Positions 37,001 through 51,500 of a DNA stretch of 64,000 nt are shown piece after piece. Every line of letters starts with the position of its first letter. The stretch's first letter is position 1. The position numbers were made by a program, and so were the translations under genes. The stretch is from Euwallacea fornicatus (lineage: Eukaryota > Arthropoda > Insecta > Coleoptera > Curculionidae): NCBI RefSeq assembly GCF_040115645.1, contig NC_089573.1:1178001-1242000 (forward strand), read 5' to 3'. The notes below the pieces were generated by a model. That model had not been told where the DNA came from, searched no databases, and was given only the letters and a program-made list of their open reading frames with translations.

Positions 37001-38008
37001 CAAGCTGCTAATATTAACCTTACCTGGTATTATTAACCCAATAATAAGCTTACATCAATCTAATGAGAAACTCGTCCAATGTTGTGTTTTACCACTCGTT
37101 TTAGGGAAGTTAAATAAGAAGAAACTTCATCTCTAATAACGGGCAAGCAGACATCTAGAAAAATATACGCTCATTTAGAATGTGAAGTTCTTTATTGCGT
37201 TTGATTTACTTCGGCAAAAATGCTCATGCATACCGATTTTTTCTGATAAAGTACGACTACGAAATCTGACTTCCATGATTTTAATTTTCAACGGCAATAC
37301 TTCTCAATTTGCGTTCTAAGACTACAATTTATATACAGAAATAATAATCTGGTTAAGGCAACGCTAATAGCGATTGCGATAGCGCTCTCAACTCTAGGTT
37401 GACTGGAAAACATCATGATACCTTACACATTTACCTGAAAAATCTCCCAGTCAACTCGTCCCAAGCGTCCTATGGAAATCACCGTAAGAGTAGGTCAAAG
37501 AATGCCAACAAAAAATTAATTTGAATTGCAAACTGCTCAATAAAACCCGTATCAAATTTTAGATAAAATTGAGATAAGCAAATATGGCTTTTGTAGCATT
37601 AATGAATAATGGTCGAATAATGAACAATTAAAATTCATTAACTGAAGTCTTTATCACTTTGAAACTTGTATTGAGAACCAATTCAACATTGTTCATAATC
37701 ATTTATTCAACTAATAAAATGGTTATGAAATTTGATGTCTATAAATTACATAATACAGAACAATATCTCTAGTGAAAACTTGTGAATCCATTTAAAATAA
37801 ATATTATTTGGCAACACATTAACTCAATATCTCCAAAAATTACACCAGGAGGCCCAAAGATATTCCTAAACGGGTTATCACTGGCTTAAAACTTAACATA
37901 CATGAGTAGTATGTATTTATACTATATAGCTTATAAAATTGAATATCTACATTTGCCAAAACAAGCCTAAAAATAATAAATTAGAAACGTAAAGTATAAT
38001 TTATATGC

Positions 38009-38059
<51 letters not shown>

Positions 38060-38080
38060 TATATAAATACATATATATAC

Positions 38081-38126
<46 letters not shown>

Positions 38127-40097
38127 TAATGTTTTATAACTTATATAATAATTTTTCACAAACTGAAGACTTAATGGCACTGGCAAAGCACTTCCTGCCT
38201 TGTTCTCTAACGTTCCAGGCACTTGAAATCTTTGTCAGTGAAATCACACTCAAATTATATAGAATTATCCCAGAAATAAATACTCTAAATATAGAGGCAA
38301 ATAAAATTTAACCAAATATGAAGAAAATCAATATAAACATGGATCTACAAAAACCTCGATGTTAAGACAAGTACAGATGTTTAAAAAAATGCGACATTCA
38401 ATCACACTGAATTTATTTTAAAAATCTTGCAAAAGACGGAAAGTCTGGAGCTTTGTATTCAAAAAAGACACAAACAAGTCGTCTGATCAAAAGACTGCGC
38501 GAAAGTTTGACTAATATAACCTCACGATGTATATACATATGTTAGTCTCGTTGGTAATTTCCTTAGATCCTGTAAAAATGACTACAAAACTTTACATTTA
38601 GACAAGGCTTAAAAAATGAAAAGTACTTTAATTCGCAATTTTAATAATTAAACTTATATATTTAATAGCATTAGAAATTGTCTAAGCAATTTTTTGCGGA
38701 CCCACATGTTTATATTGATTTCCTTAATATGTAATCAAAAGTTTATTTGCCTTTGCATTTATTGATATTTATTTCTACAACATCCTGTACAACGCACTCA
38801 AAGAAAAAAAAATCACTTAAAAAAAGACTGTTATTCTCTCTATGAATGTAACCCAAATACACTGATTGCTAATCAAAATATATACATATACATAATGAAA
38901 ATAAAAATTAACGCAATAAACTTTATGATTGGTGTCTCTTAAGAAATAAAGAGACCCTCAAAATCACTTGTTTAAGATGTTAAAATAGTCTATTATTCTG
39001 GGTGTCCCAAATCGAATGTACAGTAACGTATCACTGATTATTACTCATCGAAAATTCAAATTTGGAACATTAATATGACATAATGAAAATAATATATAGC
39101 TGATTTCAAATGTCATTTTACGATCGGCAGGAATTACTACCAACGTACGTGGTTTAAACGGCAAGGTATATTTTCCATTCAAGATGGAAATATGCTTAAA
39201 ATTACCTTTTCACCAACCTATGACATTTACTTTCTCATACCACAATTACATATAAATTGACATTTCATGATATTTTAATTTTTTTTTCTCCCCGTGTACC
39301 AATCGAATTTCGAAAAGTTGATCATGAATTTATTATTTTCGGAATATTCTTGACAAAACATTGATTATCTTTTGACCGATACATTTTTGACAAATATGAA
39401 TTAATTTTTTACGTTATTTTTCAAAGAACATTATTGCTCAAAATTTTATTTTTTTCAATTGTAAATAATAAAACTGACAAAAAGATTAAATTATGTTGAA
39501 TCTATTAAAAACAAATCTGTTATACTCTAATGAATGTTTTTTTATTACGGATATTCCAAAACGCCGGGAATCGTGGCATATTTTTCAAAATTTGATTTGT
39601 ATACCACAAAACGTAAATTTTTGGGTTTGAGGGATGATATCAGACTATGTCCATTAGATTTCGGTCTCCCAGTATTTAGATAGAAAAAATTTCCTTTAGT
39701 TTAGTGACCAAAATTATTTTAAATTAGACAAAAACTGTCAACACCCAAGTCTGATTATCCAATGGGATAGGCTCCTTTAAATTCAAATCACTGGGTTGGG
39801 CTATCAAATCTTTACATCGGATTTCCAGTCACAGTATAGATAGTTTTTGACACAAGTTAAGCTTTATACTTTATAAAATAAAATGGTTAATTGAGGGATT
39901 ATAGTAAATTTTTATGGTGATATCTTGGCTTTCTGAAAATCAAGGGAGACTGGACAAATAATAAGCTATGAACGCACTAAACAAGCGACCTGTAAAACAC
40001 TCGATAAACACACAATAAATCCCATATTATCCGACGGCTGAGGAAGTCCTATTGAGCGAGTTATCGAAATTTCGCGTAAAAGATATGACAGCCGTCG
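34048..40097. other. Intergenic region between IP3 receptor and UBE2H
   Basis: Holds the 5' flank of the IP3-receptor gene (right of 34,047) and the 3' flank of UBE2H (left of 40,098). I see no further gene. Short frames at 35,092-35,384 and 35,575-35,805 have no domain or splice support. A GCGCCATCTGCAGG word at about 34,977 is common in insect repeats. Minus-strand AATAAA words near 39,445 and 39,540 could end a roughly 0.6-kb UBE2H 3' UTR. Confidence 0.45.
38011..38126. repeat. Interrupted (TA)n microsatellite
   Basis: About 116 bp of TA dinucleotides with AAATA, ATACA and similar interruptions. It produces a spurious Tyr/Ile-rich open frame on the minus strand. Confidence 0.95.
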
Positions 40098-43096
40098 TTA
40101 TAACTCCATATCTTCTGCTTCATTTTCTGAGAAATCTGACATACTTGACTCACTGTCTGAACTAACATTTTCACCGCTTCGAAGGGCTTCTTCTGTAGCA
40201 TATTTTCTCACATATTCTAATTCCAGAATAATATTTTAAAAACTACTTTAATAAAATAAATACTAATCGCTCATACCTGAAACTTTTTTCTTGTATTCTT
40301 CAGGCTTGTGAAGGTACATGGCAGCGGCATCTCCATTAAGTGGATCAATGGGATTTGGATAAGTTAATAGTTGTGGTAAAAATGACTCAAATATATTAGA
40401 CAAATCTAGAAACATAATATGATTTTTGAGTACCTACCTAAATTACATTGTATCAAAGATTCTACTATTGCTATCTTTAAAATAGAAATGTGTTTAAATG
40501 ATTCATAAAGACTGCAATATTGAATTCTTATTTGCACGTTGTATGAGGAGTTTTTACCATATAAAGCAGTCCAAGCTTGATTGATAACATCAAGACACAC
40601 AGTGCCTGAAACTTCATCAATGTTGGGATGATACACCCTGTTCATAAATCCTATGCTAGGTGACTTAAATGGGTAGTGCTCAGGCAGATGAACTCTTACT
40701 TTCCAAATTCCACCTTCATAAGGAGCTAAGTAAAATAAAATTATTATGAATTTGATTAGTGAAATTGTGAGTTTTTATACGGTACACTACCTAGGCAACA
40801 TGTTTGTAATAACAATTTTTTCCGTCGACTGAGTACTAACAAATTCTGTTAATATATACAAAATATTGAATTAATGACCACCATTAATGTACAATACGAA
40901 AATATAAAACATTTTACATAAAATACACAAAACGAACTTTAAAGTATATGATAGTGTAATGTTTGTTAATTGGACTCATTAAGAATTTATTGTTTAATCG
41001 GAGCATTGCAATATTAACTTATTTGTTTGTAAATAAGTCAAATTTCTATAAAAATAAATATGATATTCGACCAGAACTTAATGACAAATCGAAATAAAAA
41101 TACGTTCACCATATTTTCAAGAAATATAGTTTGTTTTACATTTTATTATATAAATTATGATATGCAGGTAAATATCCATCAGAATACAAATGCTTTGTAA
41201 ATTAAACGACAGAAGAAAATAAAATATTATTCGATGCGCATTTATTAAGTATTGTTGCTGCTGCCTGAAAAAAAACTTGTGCTGTAATAAACTACCTACT
41301 TGGCTTGTGACGTAAATAACTATTACCTGTTGTTTCTTTACCCAAGCAGTAAGTACAGGTATAGTATGCCAAATGCACAATTTTGCATTTTTCACAAGTC
41401 TATCAGTGGGTTGCTAGTTATGTATAATTTTTTCATAGAATACAAATAATGAAAAAATAATTGATAATATATAGGGTATTGAAGTTTAAAAAAAAACTCT
41501 CAATGCTTTCTTCACACCTCCTAAAATTTATTAAATAAATAATAATTTGAAATTTACGTTTATTCCTAAGGTTGAAAGTATAAACAATATGTCGTCTCAG
41601 TTGGAGCTGCAAATTTTCTGTGTAATAGATGCTATAGGATACAAACAAAAAACAACTCTCATAGATTTTCAATATTGTTTGAGATGACAAATCATTTAGA
41701 CCCTTAGCATTAAGAGTTAACAAAAATTTAAAGTAAAGAGCCGATTAATTCTAAAAACTGTACTGAAAATATCAACCATTGAATGATTGAAAATATAATC
41801 ACTAATAAAACATTTTCCAAACTATTTTTTATAACACTGGCCTTATTTAATTTGATAAGACTTCACTTCTCTCAACCAAACATTTTAGTAACATACTTTA
41901 TAAAATATGGAATTAATTGAACCCATTACTGTTCATAAATCACAATAGCTCCATCTTTTTCAACGGGAAACTTTTAAACCCTTTAGTTTATGGCGTATTC
42001 TGGCACCCGCACCAGTGCACACCATATGCCGCAACATGGCCTTTTTTTAACTATCCTTGTTTTATTATGACATGTGACAACAAATAAAATGGCTTTCGGC
42101 GGCCATATTAGCGCACTCTGTGAGAATTTTTTGAACGTCTAAACTTCCGTATTCTGCATTAGTGGCGTCACGACTGCTTGCACCCGACTAACTATAACAC
42201 CTACATACGCTTCCCATATTTAGTATGTGTCATTTATGAAGGTTTTATTTTTTGACACAGAGGTTTTCTCAATCTGTAAATGCAGTGAAGTGTAATCAAA
42301 GTGAACTCTAAAATTTAAAGTAAAAATGTTCTACCACTTTTTGATGGTTAGCGACACAGTCGACGGAAAAATGTTAGGACTTAAATGCATATTAATGAGC
42401 AATTTGTAATCATAACTTTGTTTAAGCCTCTATTGTTAATCACTGTTATTTATGGATTCACTCCTTAAACACTATTTATAGATATTTTTGTTACATACAA
42501 CATTTTGTTGATTTTCATTTATAAGTATTATAAACATTTAGTTCTAGATTTTTAAAAACATAAGATTTGAACTTGTCACAGTCATAATGTTATGATATGC
42601 TTTTAGGTTCAATCGCAATATGCAGGGTAGGTTTATGTCTCCAATAACCATAATAATATAATAGATACTTAATCAGCTGAAAGATAGGAGATTCACTTAC
42701 TTATTAATAGATATGGTAAACGTAAACAAACTTACTTCCACGAGGACCATAAAATTTGACGCAAAATTCATTGAGTCCCCCAAGGATCGTCACCTCGTGT
42801 TTGCTCTCAATGCTGGGAAAAAGTTAAAGAAAATTTAAAAATAAAAACAAGCATATTGTTGACAATCAGCTGTAAATGAACGAATGCTTTAAAAATAGTC
42901 TGAGAATTGGAAATAGATATACTCAACAACGAGTCGAGAGAAAGGAATTGAAAAAGGTTCAACTTAGGAGTCTACCACATCTGACAATCAGCTGACATTT
43001 TAGTGTTTACATTTTTCACAAGGCACAAAGGAAAAAAGGATACAGTTTAATAACGTCAGTGTCCATTCGTCTCTTGCCAGCACTTGGGGATGACAT
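40098..43096 (-). CDS. UBE2H: Ubiquitin-conjugating enzyme E2 H
   Basis: E2 enzyme that takes activated ubiquitin as a thioester and passes it to substrates; in yeast and mammals the family works with the GID/CTLH ligase. Five coding exons (43096-43044, 42812-42736, 40725-40558, 40405-40277, 40216-40098) join in phase to 181 aa, near the 183 of the mammalian protein. The UBC fold runs from about residue 5 to 150. The HPN motif is at 76-78 and the active-site Cys is C87 in SGTVCLDVINQAW. The acidic Ser-rich tail ends SDFSENEAEDMEL, the family signature. Intron 2 is 2 kb, the others short. Head-to-head with adenylate kinase 2 across a 1.4-kb spacer. The start is the conserved MSSPSAGKRRMDTD. 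Confidence 0.97.
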
Positions 43097-44515
43097 TTTA
43101 GATTGTCATAAAAACGTAACCATTAATTTGTTTAACGTATAAATGATTTTGAGACGCGTAATTTAAACAATGACCCAGGAAATTACAATTTCTCGTCCCC
43201 TGCACTACACTACACCATTCGTCGCACGACACTTTCAAGTTTAGATTCACAAGCAGCGCAGGTCTTTTCCCTTGCTAAACAACTGATTTTTACTCCTTCT
43301 GATACGATGTTGCCAAATCAATATTATAATTTTCTCACTTGCTGTAAACACATTAAAAAAAACATTCATTTTAAATTTTGCTAATTAATTTGAACGCCTC
43401 TTTTAAGTTTCTCCGTTACTTTAAACTTTATGACAAACTAATTTTTCAAGCTCCTGCAAAATGTGTGTCATCTATAATATCTATTCGACATTAGTGGGTA
43501 AAATCTTCATTACATCAACAATTTTTTTTATGAATTAATTCGCAAAATAATATGTGGTTTTTGATTGACTTTTAGGCAACTAACAATTGAAATTTTAACA
43601 ATGTTTTTGTCAACTGTAATAATTTTGGTGTCTGCGATGATAAAATGATTTGTTGCTGTGATTAAAAGTCCAACAAATACTACAATTAAAACAAATTGGC
43701 AACAATGTTCAAATCTTCTTGTTCAGAGACGGACTTCGGACTTGCGCTAATTTTGACGTCACTGCTAGCTGTATGCTCCAATAGTTCTCGTTTATTTTTG
43801 AAAATCTTCCCTTGACCTGCACACATCTCCTTTATTAAAATAATCGAATTGTATTAAATGCATGAATGCGTTTTAAGAAAAAATAAATCCCATGTTCAAT
43901 TTCAAGAAACAGTTAAAATATCAGGGGCACGTCTGGGATAAATTCATCTGTTATTAACTATTTGTCAGATGCTTAATGATAAACGGCAAATTGCTTATCA
44001 ACGCTGTATGTTTAGGGTTCACGGCCTGCTGCGCGTTTTTTTTTTTAATGATTCACACCCATTCTATTGAATAATGAAAACAGTATGTAAAATATGCTAA
44101 TTCTAATCTAATGCAGTTTACTCGTTCACATTTGATTAGGAATTCAGGTCGTAATTATTATAATTCAGTCCTCCGGGAAAAATAGGTCAAAGGATCCTTC
44201 ACCTGAAACCCTAATGTTCATCATTAATTTCTATGTCGCCCTCTATGAGAATAAAGAAAAGAGAGATCTTTAACACACAATCATCCATTTAGATCAATAT
44301 AAATCTTTATCGTTAGATGGCAGCAGAGTTTTAAATGGCATGGTATCTTTCCAAAAAGGAGGTTAAACAACATTTGAAAATTATTTTTATTTCAATAATC
44401 AAGTTGACAATACCATATATTAGATCGTAAGGTTATCGACGTTTAGAGGTCATTTATGTAATAGCACACACAGCTCACTACCTATTGGAAGTGTTGGTAT
44501 TCAGCTCCTCTTAAA
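43097..44515. other. Divergent promoter region, UBE2H / adenylate kinase 2
   Basis: A spacer between two genes that run apart, which should hold both promoters and 5' UTRs. No coding sequence. A TGACGTCA palindrome (CRE-like) lies at about 43,753-43,760. I cannot place transcription starts. Confidence 0.5.
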
Positions 44516-45362
44516 ATGGCACCATTAGAAGCTAGAAAAGAAGCCGCCCCTGAAGCTACGACTAATTCCACTCCAGGCGTTAATGCAGTCCTATTGGGCC
44601 CCCCTGGTTCAGGGAAGGGCACCATGGTATGTTAGAAGATTAGTTTAATTGAAACATTTCCAACAGAAACTTTTTCAGGCTGCTTGGTTAAAAGATAAGT
44701 TTTGTGTGTGTCATCTTTCGACAGGTGATATGTTGAGGGCTGAGATATCTTCAGGATCAGACTTGGGCTCCAAATTGAAGAAAGTGATGGATGAAGGCAA
44801 ATTAGTCAGCGACGATTTGGTGGTAAACATGATAGACAAGAACTTGGATAAGGCAGAGTGCAAAAATGGCTTTTTGCTTGATGGATTCCCAAGGACTGTT
44901 GTACAGGCTGAGAAGGTACTAATCATAATCTAACCACTAACTGCATTATCATTAGAAGGTTGCACATTTTAGCTTGATGACTTGCTAGAAAGAAGACATA
45001 CCCAGCTTGATGCAGTGATTGAGTTTGGAATAGATGATAATTTGCTTTTTCGCCGCATCACTGGCCGCTTAATTCATCCAGCTAGTGGCAGGTCCTATCA
45101 TGAAGAATTTGCTCCTCCAAAAAAGCCTATGGCAGATGATCTTACTGGGGAGCCTTTAATAAGGAGGTCAGATGACAATGTGGAAGCATTAAAAAAGAGA
45201 TTGACAACATATCATACTCAAACTAAACCGCTAGTGGACTATTATCAAATTCGGGGTATTCATTACTGTATAGATGCTTCTCAGGCAGCTAAAAATGTTT
45301 TTAAAAATATTGATAGTATTTTTATTAAGAAAGCCACTGACAGGCTCTCATCCAGGTTATAA
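44516..45362 (+). CDS. Ak2: Adenylate kinase 2 (mitochondrial intermembrane space)
   Basis: Catalyses ATP + AMP = 2 ADP in the intermembrane space. Three coding exons (44516-44626, 44679-44915, 44973-45362) give 245 aa, close to the family's 239-240. The P-loop GPPGSGKGT is at 28-36, followed by the AMP-binding STGDMLR block, the LLDGFPRTV motif, and a long LID (GRLIHPASGRSYHEEF... to GEPLIRRSDDN), which marks the AK2 long form. One oddity: the residue after GKGT is Met, not the nearly invariant Gln, at the exon 1/2 junction (ATG|gtatgt ... ttcag|GCT). The start MAPLEARKEA lacks a presequence, as in other AK2. Convergent with WDR35. Confidence 0.97.
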
Positions 45363-45379
45363 ACAGCTGTAAATTTCCA

Positions 45380-45385
45380 TTTATT
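45380..45385 (-). terminator. WDR35: Putative poly(A) signal of WDR35
   Basis: TTTATT on the plus strand, hence AATAAA for the minus-strand gene, about 208 nt after its stop. It lies only 18 nt beyond the adenylate kinase 2 stop, inside that gene's 3' UTR. If used, the two 3' UTRs overlap. Confidence 0.45.
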
Positions 45386-45493
45386 GATTACATTATTTAA
45401 TTGGCATAGTCATGGTATTGCTTTAATAATTTTTACTCCTTAGTGGCATCTGAAATATCTCTTATTTTGGCAATATTTTTCTATAGCTGTATT

Positions 45494-45499
45494 AATAAA
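45494..45499 (+). terminator. Ak2: Putative poly(A) signal of adenylate kinase 2
   Basis: AATAAA 132 nt after the stop codon, the first in that direction. The true cleavage site is not known. Confidence 0.55.
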
Positions 45500-45592
45500 T
45501 ACTTTTCAATGGTAATAAGTGTTTAATTAGACCAGGTATAGAAGTTTTTGTTTAAAAGGTTCCTTGATACAATTATCAAAACCTGTAAATTA

Positions 45593-48500
45593 CTACCTAT
45601 CATGTTTAGCATGACATAAGGGACAAATATTAAGTAGCTCCATCTTTCTTTGAAATGCTGGATGTTTGCACACTCTGCAAGACCAAATAGGAGCTCCCAC
45701 AATAGACAAACCAGTGGCTACACAAGTGGGAAAATGAATTTTGCAGCTTGTACACGCAGTATTCCTGAGAAATTTGAGTTAGTAAGGAATTTTAAATAGA
45801 TAAATCAACAATCTAATCGTTGATACGAAAATAACCATCTAAATAAATTGGAAACGCTTACCAATCTTCAACGCTATTTTTGCAGTTGTCACACTTTATC
45901 AGCTTCTTTTTTATGTTTATGGGCTCATTTTGCCTAAAAATATCCCAAGCTAGTTTGCAGTACTGTGCCTTATCAGGAGATATAATCTGTAGTATAAATT
46001 TAAAATTAAATATTTTTTGAACATTTTAAATAAATAAAACGCTTCACCTCGTTCAGAGATTTAACCTTCATAAGCGCTTTGGAACAAATAGCAAATGATC
46101 TATCTAGGCAAGCAGTGAGGGACAATAAAGAGTAAATGTCACATTCGGGGATAAAGTCTGTGTACTCTTGCAGTTTGAAAGAAATGCACAATGCATCATG
46201 AATTTTTCCATTGTAAAGTTGATGTTGAGCCAAAATATAGTAATGGTACGCTTCAGCTCCACGCCAAGCATTTTCGTATAACAATGGGTCATAACTAGAT
46301 GTGTCACCTAGTAAAAAAAAACTGTAATTACTAAACGAAGTACTGATTTTTTGTCGTGTTACCTGTATTTGTACAACTTTTATGCATCTCCACCAAGCGC
46401 GCTGCGTACACATAATGCTTTTTAATCTTAACTAAGCTTTTGTTTGGTTTCTTAACTTCTAAGTCTGCCAACTAAAACCATGTTTGAAGGTAATTTCAAA
46501 GAAAAAACATAATTGTATTACAAACCCGAAAAGCCTGCTCAGCAGCTCTTAAGTAGAATTTGGCTTGAATATTTATTTCAATAGCCGTCATAACTTGCTT
46601 CTGCTCAATTAAATGATTAGTGTACTTAAGCAACAAATCTGATATTTTAGTGATGTTGTATTTTTTAGCTAAATCTATTGCAACATCCCACCGGTTATGC
46701 AAAATACATAAATCAATTGCCGATTTCACTTTTCCCACCTAAATTAAGAGTGGTAAGCAAATTTCTAATTAGCTGTAGCATATAATAAGAAAACATTATA
46801 GAAGCGCGCGCAATGCTCAACAATCCTTAGGGCTCCTACAGATAGACAACTTGGTAACTGTACTCAGTATTGAATATTTAAAGTCACTGTAAAACGTCTC
46901 TCCCTTAACCTGAATTAACGTGTACAGTCGAGTCAAAGTCGTTCGCGACTTTCGCAAAAAGTAACAAATTCCAGATTCAAAATAGCGTCCATTAAACGCA
47001 CCTACCCATCCACACGTGCAATTATATTGGCATTACTGGTATTTAGTAATACGAATGAATAAAATAATTATTAGGTGCATCGATATAAGTCGACGTTTCT
47101 ATCGAAAGCACCTCTACGTTATAGAACAGCGAAAAGCTAATTTTCTCGCCAGAAGTAATCTTTCTGAAAACAGATTGCAATTTGGCTAAGTTTGTCTCAT
47201 ATGACTGATGACAATTTTCGATATAATAATGATAATAATAATGAATTGAGCTTTTGGATTTAAAGTTTGGTCTGTCCATTGAAGATACGTCACTTGCGTC
47301 AGTATCTTTTTAGAAACCTTTTCCATGCAATTCGTATGAATTGGCCTCAAATTGCCCGACTTTACCTTTCAATAAACATAAATTGATGTCCATCTGTTGA
47401 AAGGAAATTACTAACACCAGCATCAAGTTGCAATATGCAAATATGATAATAAACTAAAAAATAATAAAAGCAAGGTCTAAAATAATTTGTTTAAAACAAG
47501 AGAGAAATCATCTTATAAGTAACTATCAGGTGAACAATCAGAATATCTTTCAGCGTCACAAGAAGTCGTATCAAAATACTAATGTGAATTATGCGGAACA
47601 ATTAATTATGATGCACAGACTAAGAGGATGAAAGACAAAATTGAAGGCACAAACACATCGTCGCACAGAACGGATATTTTATCTCTAAATCTGAATTGGC
47701 AGCCATTATAACGACAACATATAATTCGAAACGTAGAGGATTTGATATTATTTAAAACATTTGGAATACACAATTTCCACTCATCCATAAGTATCTAACC
47801 CGCCAAATAAATAAAATATTTAAATACACAAACCTGCTGTCAACATTCCCCATGAAATTTCTCCGGCCTCTATAAACTCGAAAAAATTAGAATATTCAAA
47901 ACCCTGCAAATTATAAAATCATCAAAAAGTAACCTAAGCAATATATGTACGAACAACACAATTGGCAAAACGAGTGTTGTAAAACGGTTTCTTTTTTTAT
48001 GCCAGTTTAAGCATTGCACAGGACTTTTATAACCTTTCCTTATTCTGTGATTATAGTCTTAAATACTTTGATATAAGCTTTAACCGCCTCCATATGAACT
48101 GCACTTGAGGCAAACATATCTCCAATTTTTTCTAAAAGAGGATCCTCCTCTGGAAGCTGTTCAATAATTAGTTCTAAATTTTTCCAATCTTCTAGATGGT
48201 AATAGCAATCTATGATCTTAGAGGTGTTTTTTGCCAATTCATAGTATTCAATAGCCGAACCCCTTAAACAGTTATCTTTTACAGGTTTGTGTGGGGGGTT
48301 AAAGGAATAATTTTAAGTACCAGTTATTGAAATGAGAAAAATAGTCCGCAGTAGAGTTATAAGCAGTCTTTAAAAGGTAATCTGGAGCAGTAGCCCCGTT
48401 TTTCAAAATTTGAATCACCCTGAACCAATCTCCCAAAGTTTGACGTAAAGTTAACGCCAAATCACTATAAAAAATCGTAAATTAGATTAAACCTATTTTT

Positions 48501-51500
48501 TTTTAAAGAAATCTCTTAAAACCTTCTATCTGCCTCCATGTAAATTTTTTCAGCCTCGTCGAAATTTTTAAAATACGTAGCCACACGAGCCTTTCTTATC
48601 GCATCGTTGCTAATATTCCTTAGTTTTTTAACAAACTGTACTTTTGCATAATCTTTAGCTCTTACAAAGCAGGCGTCTGCAGTATTCAAATTCATTTCTT
48701 TTAAAGCTGCTTCGGCTACCAATATCCTAAAATTTTTAATATTTCAACAACAGTAAAATTTCAATGGGAATTTACCAAAGCCTTGGATGTCTGTTATCCT
48801 CAACAAACTGAGCCGCTTCATTGATACCGACTTTCTCCAAAAGCTGCCTCGTATCTCTCAGACTTTTAATTTCCAGTTTTATCAAATAATCTTTGCTGGG
48901 CTTTTCAGGATTATCAATGACTTCATCTAGTAGAACCGTTTCAACTTCTAAGTCCTGAAATTTATTATTTTCATTCACCACACAACCAGATCAAGAGACA
49001 CTGACGTTAAAGCTGCAAATATACCCTGAACAAGCGACAGGTTCCTCAGGATATATTCCTTTAAAGATATACATTCTAGTTTTTTCCATTATGGCCAGGA
49101 GTTGAGGATTATCAGAAGCCCAGCACATTGCCCATACATCTTTTCTCTCCAGTTTATTTCCTTCAGTGCTTGTGGATGGTCTTCCTGAACCTTCAGATAT
49201 GTCTAGAACGGTCATTACTCCTGATACATCAATCACTGACAGCCTCCTAAACACAACATCTTTATTATTGAGATACGTTATAGCTCTAAAGAGTGCTTCA
49301 GATTTAAATCGGAAAACTTTAAAAGGCGATAAAACTCATTCATTTTCAGGAACAATATCTATAATTTTTCACACATATAGGAATTTTTTTTTCTTTTTTT
49401 ATATAAACTAGTTAAAAGGTGCCTAATATTAGGAATATTATAATTTTTTCCATGCTTTAAAGTATTTAATAATGGACATAAGTTTTCATAAACTAAAAAT
49501 ATCAGAGAAATATCTATAAATCCATAAGTGGTAGATACAAAAAACCGACCAAATTTAAAAGTTTATCATTTTGTATTTTGATAATGAAGCTTTAAAATAT
49601 ATACATTCATATAAACTTTTTTCTTTATTTTTGGACATTCGATATCCTGTTAAAATCGTCCGAAAATCTGAATTGCCTGGCATAATACCACTTACGAAGA
49701 ATTGCAATTGAGCACTATTTTATGAGGTCTAGTTGCTATTTTGTAGCGGTTTGTTAAAACAATGTGAGGCAGGACATAATAGTGAATTAGCCCAGATTCT
49801 CTTCCAATTATAAGGCAGGTGTCTGAAGATGTTAGACAACAAATTGGATCAATGGTTTGATGAGTGCTCACTGTATTTTTGCAGGAACTGTCAAGATCTT
49901 GAATAATTTCCACCGCTCCCGAAGGATTATCATCAATGTGATACATTCGCGATCGAGCTGCTCCCACTGAAATTTTCTATGTATTTAAATATTATTATTA
50001 TAAATAAAATTTACCACTAATTGACTTCGGAGTTTTATAATGCCAGACTACAAAATTGTTTTTTGAGGCAGCAAAAACTTGATATGAGTTCATTGCAACT
50101 GCTAATGGTTCTATATTAATGTATTTTCCATCTACTGGAGTGCCCAAAGTATTATATAATATCAAGGCATATTTGCCAATATTATCTGCATCTGACTGAG
50201 TTGCAGTAATGCAATGATCTCCATAAGATGATATAGAATAAAGGGTGCTAGCCCATTTGGTATGACACTTAAAATTTGCAAATTACAGCTTAAGTAGGAA
50301 ATTAGGGATATTTAAATACCAAATTATTAGTGGTGTCCCAAAAAGTCATACAAATACCAGATCTTCCAGGTCTACAAGACGTGTAGACGACAGTCTTTTT
50401 AAAATAGCACCATTTATAATCAGGGCGAATATTGGCAAAATATACAAAAGAATCAACAGCTAAAGCAACTCGCAAAGAACCACCCTCCCATACACAACAA
50501 GATATTGAAGAACCTGGTACTTTCAATGTTCTTAGATGCTAGAAATGTATACTTTATTTTATATATTTTCTATAATCTCTATCTAATGGAGCTTACCTCT
50601 CCAAATGGATTATAAAACTGGACCATATTTACACCTTTTTCTTCTGAAAATTGTTTACCACAAATAGCTAACAAAGATCCATTATGGTTCCAACTACAAT
50701 GCACCACAAACATTTTGGTATCAAATAATACTGGATCTGGAATTTATTCATGCCCTATTTCTCCATATATAATCAACTCAGCAATTACTTACTGGAATCA
50801 TTTTCACTTCTCATAAGTTGAGCTTTTCCACTCTCAAAACATATAGCCAAAGTAGGGCACATGGAATGCATAAAGCCTCCAGCCCCATTGTACCAATCAA
50901 TCCCAACAATTGGTATAGAATCATATTGGATATCATGACAAAAAATAGCTAATTTCATAACAAAGTTCCCTTGATTATCATATAAATGAAGTTGGCCAGT
51001 TTTCAAGGCAAATAAGAGAAGTTTTCCATCTGGAGACCACTGAACTCCACAAAGAGGAACATGTTTCAACTCCTTGCCCCAAATTCTATTACCTCCCACG
51101 CAACCCACAATTACTGCCCCATCTTCATAGATTATGCAAATTTTTTGTCCATCACTACTCCAGTCCATACCTACCACTGTTGACTTCTTGCGGTTATTAA
51201 TCATTTCTTCATACCATGCCCCCTAATTTGTTATGTTAGTATACAAATGAACTATTAAAATAACTTTGAGGCACCTTATAAAGCATCCACACAATAATGA
51301 CTCCATGAGAGTCGCTTGTGGTAAGTTTTTTATGGGGCTCATTCCAAGTTAGAACTCTAATAGTATCAGTATGACCTTCAAGTGTTTGATTCATTGATAA
51401 ATTACTTGTTGCAGCAAGTTTTCTACTCTTTAGGCCACTATCGGAACCTTTAGCAAGTGTCTGTTATATTTTGAGATTGAATACCCCGAGAAACTTACCT

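Noticed and set aside
38001..38222. Tyr/Ile repeat protein
   Set aside because: Translation of a TA microsatellite.
42000..42200. GC-richer patch with GGCGGCCATATTAG in UBE2H intron 2, possible alternative promoter
   Set aside because: No start codon or donor linked in phase to UBE2H exon 3; too little support.
47043..47279. 78-aa frame in WDR35 intron 13
   Set aside because: Flanking WDR35 exons join in phase with conserved sequence and leave no gap to fill.
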